Of a stretch of DNA of 64,000 nucleotides, positions 41,792 to 52,418 are shown in pieces. Origin of the DNA: Actinospineispora acaciae DSM 45401 (GTDB taxonomy: Bacteria > Actinomycetota > Actinomycetes > Mycobacteriales > Pseudonocardiaceae); NCBI RefSeq assembly GCF_000620785.1, contig NZ_JIAI01000001.1, positions 744,001 to 808,000 on the forward strand, written 5' to 3'. The notes beneath the pieces were generated by a model. That model did not search any database. It was given only the letters and a program-made list of their open reading frames with translations, and was not told the DNA's origin. Every line of letters begins with the position of its first letter. Position 1 is the stretch's first letter. Both the position numbers and the translations under genes were made by a program.

Positions 41792-42652
41792 ATGCTCCAG
41801 GGAGCACTGGCGGGACTCGCCGCCGGAGGGCTCTACGCCGTGCTCGCGGTCTGCCTGACCCTGATGTCCCGCCTGGTGCGAGTGGTCAACTTCGCCCAGG
41901 CGGCATCGGGCATGTTCGGTACGTACATCGCCGTCTGGCTGGTCAGCCAGCAGGGCCTGGGCATCGCGCTGGCGACCGTGATCGGGATCGTCATCGGCGG
42001 GGCGCTCAACGCGCTGATCGGCTGGGTGGTCGCGACGTGGCTGTCCGAGGCGGAGACCAGCACCCGGTCGGCCGTCACCGTCGCGGTGCTGCTGCTGTTG
42101 ATCTCGTTGTCGTTCATCCTGTTCGGCAACAAGCCGCAGCCGTTCCGCCCGGTGCTGGCCGGTCCGGCGTTCGAGGTCGGCGGGGTGGTGATCAGCCAGG
42201 TCACGGTGGTCACCGTGGCGCTGGCGGTGCTGGTCGCGGTGGCGTGCCACCTGGTGCTGGTGAAGACCACCATCGGCATCAGGCTGCGCGCGCTGTCCGA
42301 GCGGCCCACGACCGCCGAGCTGGCCGGCATCCCGGCCACGCCGCTGAGCATCGCGGTCTGGGGTGCGACCGGGGTGGTGAGCACGGCGGTCATCTCGCTG
42401 ATCGCGCCGTCGCAGTCCAACGACGCCACGGCGCTGTCCATGCTGGTGGTGCCGGCGGCCGCCGCGGCGCTGTCCGGCGCGTTCCGGCGGCTGGACCTGG
42501 CGGTGGGCGGCGGGCTGATGCTCGGGCTGATCCAGGGCGCCGCGGCGCAGAGCGACAAGCTCTCGCTGCTGCGGCACTTCCTGCCGTTCCTGGTCATCCT
42601 GGGGCTGCTGTTGTGGCTGCAGCGCAAGGAGGTCTGGGATGCGGCTCGGTAG
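41792..42652 (+). CDS. Branched-chain-type ABC permease, LivH-like
   Basis: 286 residues from the ATG at 41792. About eight membrane helices. The LivH start GLAAGGLYAVLAVCLTLMSRLVRVVNFAQ and the coupling loop GIRLRALSERPTTAELAGIP are typical. It forms half of the channel with the LivM part of the next protein. Its end overlaps the LivM-LivG gene by 14 nt. Confidence 0.92.
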   Translation: MLQGALAGLAAGGLYAVLAVCLTLMSRLVRVVNFAQAASGMFGTYIAVWLVSQQGLGIALATVIGIVIGGALNALIGWVVATWLSEAETSTRSAVTVAVLLLLISLSFILFGNKPQPFRPVLAGPAFEVGGVVISQVTVVTVALAVLVAVACHLVLVKTTIGIRLRALSERPTTAELAGIPATPLSIAVWGATGVVSTAVISLIAPSQSNDATALSMLVVPAAAAALSGAFRRLDLAVGGGLMLGLIQGAAAQSDKLSLLRHFLPFLVILGLLLWLQRKEVWDAAR

Positions 42653-44371
42653 CGGCGGCCCGGCGCGGGCGGCGGTGCCGTTGCTCGTGGGCCTGGCCGC
42701 GGTCGGGGTGGGGTACGGGCTGAGCGTCGGCCTGCCCAGCTACATCGTCTACCTGGGCACCAGCGCGATCGTGGCCGCCATCGCCATCCTGGGGCTGGGC
42801 GTGGTGACCGGCAGCGCGGGCATGATCGCGCTGTGCCAGCTCACCTTCGCGGCGGTCGGGGCGTGGGTGGTGTCCGGGCTCAACCTGATCAACGCGCCGG
42901 GCGGGTTCGTCGGGTGGCTGGTGGCGGGCGGGCTGGCGGCGGGGGCGGTCGGCGTCGTGGTCGGGCTGCCGGCGCTGCGGCTGCGCGGGGTCAACCTCGC
43001 GGTGGTGACCCTCGGCCTGGCGGCCGCGGCGGACCTGGCGCTGGTGCAGACGCAGTTCCCGGGCAGCACATCCGGGACGTTCGTGACCCGCCCGGACGCG
43101 TTCAGCGACGACCGGGGCTACTTCTTCCTCGCGGTGCTGGTGCTGGTCGTGTGCGCCGTGCTGGTGTACTTCCTGCAGCTCGGGCGTTGGGGCAGCGGGT
43201 GGCGGTCGGTGGCGTTCTCCGAGCGGGCCACCGCGTCGGTGGGCGCGAGTGTGAGCGTCTCGAAGCTGACGGCTTTCGCGGTCAGCGCCACGCTCGGCGG
43301 CGTCAGCGGCGGCCTGGTGGCCGGGCAGGTCGGGCTGGTGTTCGCGGCCAGCTTCACGCCGATCCAGTCGCTGGCGCTCTACGTGCTGGCGATCATGTCC
43401 GGCGCGCACCTGATCGACATGGCGGTGCTCGGCGGCATCCTCTGGGTGGTGGTGCCCGAGCTGCTCAAACGCTGGGGCATCCCGCAGGACTGGGGCTTCG
43501 TGGTGTTCGGCGTGCTCGGTGTGCAGGCGCTGACCAGCGGCAGCAACCTGGGCACCGCGCTGCGGGAGCTGTGGTGGCGCCGTTCGCGGGGCACCGCGTC
43601 GATGACCTTGCAGGGCGCCGCGCCGGAGCTGGCCGCCGCGCCGGTCGCACCCCGGGCCTCGGGCGGCCGGCCGGTGCTCACGGTCAGCGGGCTGTCGGTG
43701 ACCTTCGGTGAGGTCAAGGCGCTGCGCGGGGTCGACCTGGAGGTCGCCGAGCACGCCGTGGTCGGGCTGATCGGCCCGAACGGCGCCGGCAAGTCGACCA
43801 TGGTCGACGCGATCAGCGGCTTCCTCCCCCAGGCCGAGGGCACCATCACGCTGGACGGCCAGTCCCTCGCGGGTCACTCCCCCGCCCGGCGCGCCCGAAG
43901 GGGCCTGCGCCGCACCTTCCAGCAGAACAGGGTGCCGCCGAGCCTCACGGTGGAGGCCTACCTGCGGTTCGTGGCGCGGCGGCGGCTGTCCCCCACCGAG
44001 ATCGCCGACGTGCTGGACTTTTTCGGCTGCCCGCCGGCGCATACCCGGCTGGCCACCGTGGAGGCCGGCACCCGGCGGCTGGTCGAGGTGGTCGGTCAGC
44101 TGCTGTCCCGGCCCCGGGTGCTGCTGCTGGACGAGCCGGCGGCCGGCCTGTCGCACGAGGAGCACGTGGCCTTCGGCGAGCGCCTGCGTCAGGTCCCCGA
44201 CCGGTTCGGGGTGTCGGTGCTGCTGATCGAGCACGACCTGGACCTCGTTCGGTCGGTGTGCGACACGATCACCGTGCTGGACTTCGGCGAGGTGCTGGCC
44301 AGCGGCCCGCAGCAGGAGGTGCTGGCCAACCCGGCGGTACTCAAGGCGTACATGGGCGAGACGGAGATGCT

Positions 44372-44375
<4 letters not shown>
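42639..44375 (+). CDS. Fused LivM permease and LivG ATPase
   Basis: 578 residues from the ATG at 42639. Residues about 1-310 are a LivM permease with 8-10 helices (AIAILGLGVVTGSAGMIALCQ, coupling loop VAFSERATASVGASVS). A linker rich in Ala and Pro follows, and from about 345 a LivG ATPase starts. Walker A GPNGAGKST, Q loop TFQQN, Walker B LLLDEPAAGL and H loop LIEHD are intact. The signature, LSGGQ in most ABC proteins, reads VEAGTRRLVEV, so the Ser/Gln are lost. The fusion is one of several known LivMG forms in actinomycetes. GTGA overlap with LivF. Confidence 0.92.
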
Positions 44376-45048
<673 letters not shown>

Positions 45049-45064
<16 letters not shown>

Positions 45065-45885
45065 GCGGGCTCGCGGACGGCGTCGCGGCCGACGCGCTCG
45101 AACGCGAGCGTGGGCAGGTCGACCATGTGCGCGCCGCCGTCCGCGACCAGGACCGCGCCGGTCATGTACGACGAGTCGGCCGAGCCGAGGAAGCGCACGA
45201 TGGACGCGATCTCCTCGGGCTCGGCGGGCCGGCGCAGCGGCACGTCCTCGGTCACGCGCACGTAGGCCTCGTCGCGGTCGGTGAGGCCGGCCACCGTGGC
45301 GAACTCGTCCATCTCCGCGTCCGCCATCGGGGTACGGACCCAGCCGGGGCACACCGCGTTCGCCCGCACTCCCCTCGGGCCGTAGTCGCGGGCGATGCTG
45401 CGGGTCAGCCCGGCCAGGGCGTGCTTGGCGACCGTGTAGCCGGCCACGTTGGGCCCGGCGAAGAGCCCGGCCAGCGAGGACACGATCACGATCTGGCCGC
45501 CGGCGTCCACCAGCGCCCCCAGCGCCGCCCGGCAGATGACGAACGCGCTGGTCAGGTTGGACTGCAGGGACAGCGCCCACTCGGCGTCGTCGAGGTCCCC
45601 GACCGGGCTCAGCCCGTGGCTCCCGCCGGCGTTCGCCACCATCACGTCCAGCCGCCCGAACCGGTCGATGATCTCGACGATCGCCTGGTCGGCCTGTTCG
45701 CGGTCGCTCGCGTCGGCCACCACGACCATCGCGCCCGACTCGGCCGCCACCTCGTCCAGAGGTCCCCTGCGCCGGCCGATCACGACGACCTGAGCGCCTT
45801 CCTTCGCATACCGGCGCGCGACGGCGGCGCCGATTCCGGTGCCACCGCCGGTGATCGCAACCACCCGGTCCGCCATCGTGGTCAT
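45049..45885 (-). CDS. SDR family oxidoreductase
   Basis: 278 residues from the ATG at 45885 (MTTMADRVVAITGG); ATGs at 45894 and 45876 are alternatives. Classical SDR: cofactor motif ITGGGTGIGAAVARR, NAG in MVANAGGSHG, catalytic Ser in IVIVSSLAG and YxxxK in GYTVAKHAL. It probably oxidises an alcohol with NAD(P)+. It converges on livF and is divergent from the MoaF-family gene at 45999, with which it may form one pathway. Confidence 0.93.
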
Positions 45886-45998
45886 ACTGAGCATCCTGGC
45901 GTGCCCGCCGCGCGCGCGGCGGGCGGTGTGCGCGTGCGGCACACGTCCTCGCGCGCAGCGACAAGTCGGGCCCGGCCGGTGGGGGCGATACTCACCTC

Positions 45999-46829
45999 AT
46001 GGCGGACACGCGCGTCAACATCTCGGACACCTCGACCTGGCTGCCCCTGGACGGGCTGGCGCCGGGGTTCGATGCCAACAAGGCCGAGCCGTCGGCCACG
46101 CTGGCCGGGCGGGAGGTCGTCGTGGTCGACGACCGAGGCACCCGGATCACCCACCGCTTCGACGCGGACACCGTGAGCTGGAACTACTCCCCCGGGACGG
46201 GTGATCCCATTCCGGAGTCTTCTGGGCAGGATCCGTACGAAGCCTTCGACGTAGCCGACGGGCTGGTTTATGCCCAGTTCCGCCACAGCGACCCGGCGAA
46301 CGAGGCGGTGAGCCTGGTTCTGGACTTCTCCACCGGGCACACCCTGGCCGTGATCACCACGATCGCCGACCCGGAGCCCGGGCGGACCCGGGTGCGGCAG
46401 GTGTTCGTCCCGGGCCGGATCGACGGGATCGAGGCCAGTGGCCCGGCGCCCGCGCCGACTACTTCTTTGCTGGGCCGGCGGGTGATGTGGGTGTACAGCA
46501 AGGAACACGCCTACGAGCACGTCTACCTCACCCCGGACTGGTACACGTGGCACTGCCTCGCCGGGCCGGAGCGCGGGCTCGCGGACACCGACGAGAACAC
46601 CGCGTACGAGGTGCGCCCGGGCATCTACGTGTTCGCCTGGCGGGAGAAGGTCATCCCGTGCGCCTCGGTCACGATCGCGGACCACCGCGACGTCAGCGCG
46701 CTGCGCTCGCACGGCGTGCTGTTCGGCCTCGACGAGTCCGGCAAGGTGCCGACCCACTTCACGTTCGGCGCCTACGGGCGGCTGCTGAGCAGCACCGTGC
46801 ACCCCGCCGAGTACGACCCGGCCCGGTGA
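45999..46829 (+). CDS. MoaF-family protein
   Basis: 276 residues from the ATG at 45999. Two beta-rich halves: an N-terminal domain (about 30-150, LAGREVVVVDDRGTRITHRFD, TVSWNYS) and a C-terminal domain (about 155-270, LLGRRVMWVYSKEHAYEHVYL, YTWHCLAGPERG, YVFAWREKVIPCASV). The family is named after the monoamine-regulated moa operon and resembles lipocalin-like barrels; a role in molybdenum cofactor synthesis is not supported by the neighbours. Shared with the copy at 56813 are the YEHxY, W-x-CL and F-x-(W/F)RE motifs. Lies downstream of the amidase/AraC/ABC region and divergent from the SDR gene. Confidence 0.85.
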   Translation: MADTRVNISDTSTWLPLDGLAPGFDANKAEPSATLAGREVVVVDDRGTRITHRFDADTVSWNYSPGTGDPIPESSGQDPYEAFDVADGLVYAQFRHSDPANEAVSLVLDFSTGHTLAVITTIADPEPGRTRVRQVFVPGRIDGIEASGPAPAPTTSLLGRRVMWVYSKEHAYEHVYLTPDWYTWHCLAGPERGLADTDENTAYEVRPGIYVFAWREKVIPCASVTIADHRDVSALRSHGVLFGLDESGKVPTHFTFGAYGRLLSSTVHPAEYDPAR

Positions 46830-47424
46830 GCCGCTAGCGAGCACGCGCCGCGTCGACTCCTGAATCGGACTGGCCGCCACGAACCTCCGGCTTGTCTGAA
46901 CGAACTTCAGGCGCCTGACGTTACTAAACCGATCATTAACAGATCGGCTGGGGATCATGCTGTGAGGTAACGGAGGCACGGGGCGACGCAAGCACAGGAC
47001 TCCTCCCCCCTAGCCAAGAGCGCGCCAACGGGCACCCCACGGAGCACGCACACGAACGGGCAGCACGGCGACGGCGACTAAGAAGCAGGAAACCGACTGT
47101 AAGCCTGGCTACGAGCTCTCCGACGGCAAGCGCGAGACCGGAAAACCTAGAGCGACCTGGCACGGTGTCTGAACCTGTCCTCGGCTGCAGCCAGGGTTCC
47201 TGGCCTACTTAGCTCGCCGTTCACTCGCATTGGCATTTGCGCACAACAGGGAGACACCACCAGTCGAAAGTAACGGTCCGAGGTCGTCGGCTGCTCTTTT
47301 TCAGTGATTGTCCTTCATAACATCACGCAGCCAGCCCCAAGCCTCTCAATCTGAGCACACCGAGCTCTAGGGCCGGTGCATACCGCTCAGGAGCCTCGGA
47401 GAGGTCACCGTCGGGGAGATCATC
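46830..47424. other. Intergenic stretch of about 600 bp
   Basis: No convincing gene. It marks the left border of a lower-GC segment. It contains a 12-bp palindrome TCAGGCGCCTGA (46907-46918) and the small inverted repeat CCGATC/GATCGG (46929-46947) with a 7-nt loop. I see no transposase, tRNA end or flanking direct repeat that would mark an integration. Confidence 0.55.
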
Positions 47425-48399
47425 GTGGCACATACCAGCGCCTGCGCAGAAGCAACTGGACACGCCTGTACGTGCACCGGCTGTGGTGGAGCCGAGCACG
47501 GCTGGGGCGGCGCTCTTGCCCTGGCCGCAGCCGATCGAACCGATGAGCTCGACCGGCGCGTGCGGGAAGCTGACGCTCGATGGCGCTCGTGCTTCAAGCC
47601 CGGTGCTCGACGACCGAGCAAGGCCAGCCGGGAGGCTGCCACCGACGGCGCCAAGCTCGGATTCGTTCGCTGGCTCGCCCGCGCCTTGTTCCCCAGGGTC
47701 GCCCAAGCGACGCGTGGGATACCAATGCCGTCATCTGGGTCGAGTGGCGGCCTCCGGCCCGTTGCGGACACAACACCGGAGAGCGATGTCGAGAAACTCG
47801 TTGACACACCAGTCGTTGATGAGGCGCTCGTCAAGGCGGTTGATGCCCTAGGCAGCGCCATCGCCAAGCCGACCCTGCAAGTGATTGATGCCCTGGTTCT
47901 GAAGCCCACCCGCACGCCCACACGAAAGCAACTCGCGCAACATCACTTCTGGTGCGACCTTTTCGCCACTCTCGCCCAGGCAATCAAGCTCTTTGAAGAT
48001 GCGCTGGACAAGGTGCCGGAGTGGGTCACCGATGCCATCCTCACATCTGAGCACCACAAAAAGCGAACGCTCATCATCCGCCCCATCGTCAAGGCCGCAG
48101 TCACGAAAGCATGGGGCGCCGTCGAGCAGTTGATTGAGCAGAGTTTCAATCACAAGAAAGCACGTCTAGCGCTCCAGCTACTCGCGATTCTGTGCTGCCC
48201 TGCGCTCGAGAACCATCGCACAGTCATGCAATACTGCGTCGTTCCCGTCGGCAACATGGTGTTGGAGAAGGAGATCAAAGAAAGACTAAAAGCGGCGCTG
48301 CCGCCGGAGCTCACCGAAGGTCTCGATCCGGAATCAGAGCCGCCGCCTAGCAGCGACAGGGACAGATACATCCAGCAATCTCAAGTTCACGCTGAGTAA
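47425..48399 (+). CDS. Cys-rich N-terminal protein of unknown function
   Basis: 324 residues from a GTG at 47425 with GGGGAG upstream. I do not recognise the family. The N-terminus has C7, then C15-x-C17-x2-C20-G-G-x2-H25-G, a likely small zinc site. The middle (about 40-125) is basic and low in structure. Residues about 125-285 are mostly helical (VVDEALVKAVDALGSAI, AQAIKLFEDALDKVP, VTKAWGAVEQLIEQSF). The tail is acidic and proline-rich. Hand counts of individual 60-base lines near 48.2 kb give about 52% GC, while lines at 42.5 kb are near 77%. It faces the membrane protein gene at 48444 and lies beside a defence-like STAND gene. Confidence 0.7.
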   Translation: MAHTSACAEATGHACTCTGCGGAEHGWGGALALAAADRTDELDRRVREADARWRSCFKPGARRPSKASREAATDGAKLGFVRWLARALFPRVAQATRGIPMPSSGSSGGLRPVADTTPESDVEKLVDTPVVDEALVKAVDALGSAIAKPTLQVIDALVLKPTRTPTRKQLAQHHFWCDLFATLAQAIKLFEDALDKVPEWVTDAILTSEHHKKRTLIIRPIVKAAVTKAWGAVEQLIEQSFNHKKARLALQLLAILCCPALENHRTVMQYCVVPVGNMVLEKEIKERLKAALPPELTEGLDPESEPPPSSDRDRYIQQSQVHAE

Positions 48400-48443
48400 A
48401 TGGCGGCTAGCCTTCCACTCGCCCTCGAGGGGTGCCGACTCAC

Positions 48444-48878
48444 CTACTTCTTGGTCGTAACAAAGAGATAGGTCAAGAGTGCCACGGTGAACGAACCGAG
48501 ACCGGCCAAGGCGGAGAAGGAGCCGGCAGCTCCACTGAACGACGAAACGCAATGCTTCAGTGACCGCACGTAGGTCTGCCTACTGACCAGGGATTTGAGA
48601 TTGAGCCACTTGTGTCTTTTCAAATGGCAGGCACCCAGGATCCCATTCCCGTTGTTGCCGCAGAAGTCGATCTCCCCGTTCACAAGACGCTTGTTGGGTG
48701 CGCAGCAAGGTACTTCTGCGCAGAATAAGGCGAAGATCACGACCAGGCTTGATCCTATGGCGATCGGAAGTGGGCCAATCGTCCCAAGGTGCCACCAGAT
48801 GGCGACCACGATCAAAACGATGTAACCCCAGTTATGGAGCATGAACTTACCCAGCTTCCGCTTCGTCTGGGCTCTCAT
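48444..48878 (-). CDS. Cys-rich membrane protein of unknown function
   Basis: 144 residues from the ATG at 48878 (MRAQTKRKLGKFM). Two membrane helices near the start (GYIVLIVVAIWWHLGTIG, then LPIAIGSSLVVIFALFCA), then a soluble part with CCAPNKRLVNG, FCGNNGNGILGACHLKRHKW, a C-x(n)-C-G-N-N-G-x-G-x-L-x2-C-x4-HKW pattern that looks like a metal site, and a third helix (SFTVALLTYLFV) at the end. A longer frame upstream to 49004 lacks a start signal. Downstream of the STAND gene on the same strand after about 276 bp, so it may belong to the same unit. Confidence 0.68.
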   Translation of the reverse strand: MRAQTKRKLGKFMLHNWGYIVLIVVAIWWHLGTIGPLPIAIGSSLVVIFALFCAEVPCCAPNKRLVNGEIDFCGNNGNGILGACHLKRHKWLNLKSLVSRQTYVRSLKHCVSSFSGAAGSFSALAGLGSFTVALLTYLFVTTKK

Positions 48879-49154
48879 AGTGACCAGATTAGAACCCAAC
48901 CCGCTGTCATCAAGAGAGCTGAACGGGTGACGAGAGCGGCGGAGGTTCAAGCCGACGTAGCGCCGCTCGCTCACCGGCGCAGTGCGCGCGCTCCCTGCCA
49001 GCAAGGCTTGCGTCGCCTGCGCCGTTGGGGTAGAGGCTGGTTAGAAATGGTCACAGCATTCCTCGCGGGAGATAACAAGTACCATTTGCTTCACGACGGC
49101 GCGCGTGGCCGCCAGGTGGAGCGGTCCGCGCCATGCAGCGGGAGAACATCGTGC

Positions 49155-52100
49155 TCAGCGGTTGCTGCCTCGCGTCAGGAATCTCCGCAGCCGGTGCGCG
49201 AACCAGGTGAGTTTTCCGGTGACGTCCACGAGTCCTTGGTTCGGGACGGTCAACAACTCGTCGAGAGGCAGGTCCGCCGGGTCGGTGTATATCACACGGA
49301 CCCGGTCCGCTTGGTCTATGGCATTGATCCAGACGACTCGCATCTGCTCGTCTGGGTCGACGTCCAGTTCGAGCCATACGTGGCCGCTCCCGTCGCGCAG
49401 CACCAGGTTCAGCCCATCGACCTGTACCGTCCAGCCGGGGATAGCACGCGGCTGCCTGTCGGCGTCAAGCCGATCGGGGAACCCCGCGTGCACCATCATC
49501 TCCAGTAATGGGTCCGTAACGACATCGCCGACGAACTTCGATGCGCTCGCGGTCACGAAGACAAGCAATGGCTCGCCGCTGGCAATCACCGACCACCAGA
49601 GTGTGTTCGTTCCGCCGTCGATCGACCGCACAACAGTGAAACCCTCGGGAAGGTTGCCAACGCCCCAAAGCTGGTGCGTTCGGTTCGATGCCTCGATGGT
49701 TTCTCCCACTGCTTTTCCAAGCTTTACCCAGCCTCGCAGTTGTCTCGAGTCCTCTGCTGTCATGCGGACGTTTTCGAGAGCGAGGCGCAACTCGTGAACG
49801 TCAAGCTCGGCGATCGGCGCGAGGATGGAGGCTCGCGCTCGCTGAGCGTCGTTCAGCAAGTCAGAGAATTCGTGACACCATCGAGCGAGTCGCTGCATGG
49901 CGTTTGTCAACGATGCGGGGGTCTGGCGATGCGGACGCCGAAGCAACGAACCGATCAGGGACAGCCCGACGTCGAGTACGGCTTCGATTCCGTCGTGGAC
50001 GAGCACTCCGGCTTCTGCCGCCTCGTTGACAAGGACGAGCACTGTGTCCGTCGCTTTGGACCACTGCTCGGTTTCCGCATAACGTCGAGCATGTTCGACG
50101 GCATCGGCGAACCCTCGGATTCGAAGTTGGCCCGGAGATTTCTCTGGCGCTTTGCTTTGCTTCTGCTCCAGTGCGTCGACGATCCAGCCGCGAAGGTCCG
50201 TGCAGTCTTCCAGCGCGTAGTTCGCCGCGTCTCGAAGAGTATGGAGCGCAGCTGAAATCGGTGTGATAGGTGTGTCGAGATCAGCAATAGGGTGCGCCTG
50301 CCCGTAGCGCGCGGCCGCAGCGAGAATGGGCCTGATTTGATCGAGGCGCCTCTCACGGACGACTGCCTGTACGAGTGTGGCGAGTGTCTGGATCTGCGTG
50401 GCCGCCAGCATTGGTTCGTTGCGATCGGCATCGTCGCCCAGGTGTTCGCGGAGATTGAAGGCCACGGTCAGCCACTTCGACGCCAGATCGAACAGGCCGG
50501 TCAAGGTCGCCAGCGTGCCGACATTGTGCATCAGGATCGTAGCGACGAGTTGGAACGAATCTGCGACCTGTCGATTCGGATCGTCGTTGCCGGGCGCCAC
50601 AGACAGTACCGCTCTCAAGGTGGCATCGGCGGTAGGCAGCAATGCTGAGGCGTCGGAAAAAAGTGCTTCATCGACCAGTCTGGTCAGAACGTCGCTACAG
50701 GAACGCACCCAGTTATACGCATAGCCGACTTCGATCCCAATCGCCAATCCGCGAACAACGGCCAGGACGCCGTCGTGCACATAAAGGGCTTCGTCGAGAC
50801 GTTGAACGCTTTTGACATCGTAACGAAGCCGCTTTTTGACCAGAGATACATTTACCAGTTCGTCGACAGCCGCCCGCGCATCGACCAGGCTCAGGCCGTT
50901 TTCCGGCAAGGACGACGCCCACTTCTCGACGAGCACGACCGGAACGTGAGATCCTCCGCCCATGACGACGATGTAGAGCACAACAAGTCCTTGCTCGGAA
51001 AGGCCGTCCAGGAGCTCGCGGACGACGCGCCCGGCACTTTTCGGATAGCTTTCCAGCGTCTTGTCTTCTTCCGTCAGGTCGAAGCGGTCCATTCGTTCCA
51101 GAAAGTCTGGTAGGTGGGAGAAGTCGCCGCCGAGCGAGCGGACCCAAGCGCACGCCAGATCGATCGCCAGCGGCCAAAAGCCCAGGCGAGCGGCCAATTC
51201 GGCCGCGACCGGATCGGCGGCGTGGGCCGAATCCGCCGGGCTCGGCGTCGATAGCCTGTCTCGGATCAGACCAGTCGCTTCCGCGGGGGTCATCTCCTCG
51301 ACCTCCTTCAGCGGAGCGATATCGTGCGGCCAGTCGCCCCGGTTCGTCGTCACGATCACATGGCCATACCCAGAGGATGGAACCCACTCGCGTATCGTGG
51401 ACCAGTCTGCGGCTCCGTCGAGAACCAGAAGCCAGGGAACGGGCACGTCCGACAGAAGATCGCAGAAGGACTGCGCAAACGTATCCCCCGCGTAGCCTTC
51501 TCCGCCCAGCCGGCTCAGGATCGCTGGTTGCTGCTCCATCAGCACTTCGTTGGACGACGCGTCCATCCACAGGGTGAAGGCATAATGATCTCGGCGGGAA
51601 GCGGCCCATGCCGCCGCCGCAGCAGATTTGCCCGACCCTGATATGCCGGAGAGCACGGCGACCGGAGGCGCCCCGGACATCAGACCGTCGCCGTCCAGCC
51701 GGAAGGAGAGGAAGGACGCGATTTCCGGTCGCGGGAGGTACCTGTCGTCGGGCACGCCGAACGTCCGTCCCCAGGTGCGCCCGCCGCCGACATCCGCGAG
51801 CACGGCCGCAGACTCGTCCAGAATGCTGGCGATCTGATCGCGATCGATGCCTTGGCACGCGGTCTGCGAGCCGCAGTCGTGGACAAGATCGACCAGTTGC
51901 CTGACCAGGATGAGGTGCACCCGCTGACCGATCCCGCCCTTGCCGCGCACTCGAATCCGGGCAACGCGCTCGACAAGCCTGGAGGTCAGCGCGAGCAGCG
52001 TCTCCGTGCGTGCGTCGATGATCCGGCGCCGCTCATCCGGTGCGACCGCGCTGCGCGCCTCCAGCCGGGCGGCGTGCTCGACGGCATCCGAAGTGAGCCT

Positions 52101-52418
52101 ACGGTTTGTGATCAGTATCAGTTCGCGCGCATCAGGGTGCTCGGCTTCCAGTGCGTCGAGGCAGCTTACGGCCATGCGCAAGCCCATGGTGGTGGACGAC
52201 GCGGGCATCGAAGCCTTGATCTGCAGGGCGCGAACCGGGCACTGCTCCGCGGCCGCACAGACGAGGATGTCCGCTGAATCCTGATCGACGCGGTCGACGT
52301 CAACGCGCCAGTCCGGTTGCGAGAACGACTCGTACATGTCCAGCAGCAACTCGACGGTGACCAGGTATTGATATCGAAATCCGAATGCTGCTGCAACGCC
52401 GCCTCCGACACCTGTCAT
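49155..52418 (-). CDS. Nuclease-STAND NTPase, probable antiviral defence protein
   Basis: 1087 residues from the ATG at 52418. N-terminus (1-230): GFRYQYLVTVELL, then D47-S-A-D50-ILV and Q66-I-K68, a PD-(D/E)xK layout with QxK as in DUF4297/Cap4-type nucleases. Residues 230-420 are an NB-ARC/STAND NTPase: Walker A GISGSGKS (258-265), Walker B WLLVLDGA (329-336), the VIVTTNR motif (354-360) and the GFWPLA motif (413-418). A winged-helix-like part (ELLDGLSEQGLVVLY) follows, then some 450 residues of helical TPR-like repeats and a beta-rich C-terminal domain (WWSVIASGEPLLVFV). This matches nuclease-STAND antiviral proteins, where ligand sensing triggers oligomerisation and DNA degradation. The sensor end is unlike any I know. 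Confidence 0.82.
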   Translation of the reverse strand: MTGVGGGVAAAFGFRYQYLVTVELLLDMYESFSQPDWRVDVDRVDQDSADILVCAAAEQCPVRALQIKASMPASSTTMGLRMAVSCLDALEAEHPDARELILITNRRLTSDAVEHAARLEARSAVAPDERRRIIDARTETLLALTSRLVERVARIRVRGKGGIGQRVHLILVRQLVDLVHDCGSQTACQGIDRDQIASILDESAAVLADVGGGRTWGRTFGVPDDRYLPRPEIASFLSFRLDGDGLMSGAPPVAVLSGISGSGKSAAAAAWAASRRDHYAFTLWMDASSNEVLMEQQPAILSRLGGEGYAGDTFAQSFCDLLSDVPVPWLLVLDGAADWSTIREWVPSSGYGHVIVTTNRGDWPHDIAPLKEVEEMTPAEATGLIRDRLSTPSPADSAHAADPVAAELAARLGFWPLAIDLACAWVRSLGGDFSHLPDFLERMDRFDLTEEDKTLESYPKSAGRVVRELLDGLSEQGLVVLYIVVMGGGSHVPVVLVEKWASSLPENGLSLVDARAAVDELVNVSLVKKRLRYDVKSVQRLDEALYVHDGVLAVVRGLAIGIEVGYAYNWVRSCSDVLTRLVDEALFSDASALLPTADATLRAVLSVAPGNDDPNRQVADSFQLVATILMHNVGTLATLTGLFDLASKWLTVAFNLREHLGDDADRNEPMLAATQIQTLATLVQAVVRERRLDQIRPILAAAARYGQAHPIADLDTPITPISAALHTLRDAANYALEDCTDLRGWIVDALEQKQSKAPEKSPGQLRIRGFADAVEHARRYAETEQWSKATDTVLVLVNEAAEAGVLVHDGIEAVLDVGLSLIGSLLRRPHRQTPASLTNAMQRLARWCHEFSDLLNDAQRARASILAPIAELDVHELRLALENVRMTAEDSRQLRGWVKLGKAVGETIEASNRTHQLWGVGNLPEGFTVVRSIDGGTNTLWWSVIASGEPLLVFVTASASKFVGDVVTDPLLEMMVHAGFPDRLDADRQPRAIPGWTVQVDGLNLVLRDGSGHVWLELDVDPDEQMRVVWINAIDQADRVRVIYTDPADLPLDELLTVPNQGLVDVTGKLTWFAHRLRRFLTRGSNR

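Noticed and set aside
46929..46947. Inverted repeat CCGATC/GATCGG as a terminator
   Set aside because: Arms only 6 bp, no T run after it, and position more than 90 bp from the MoaF stop; not strong enough.
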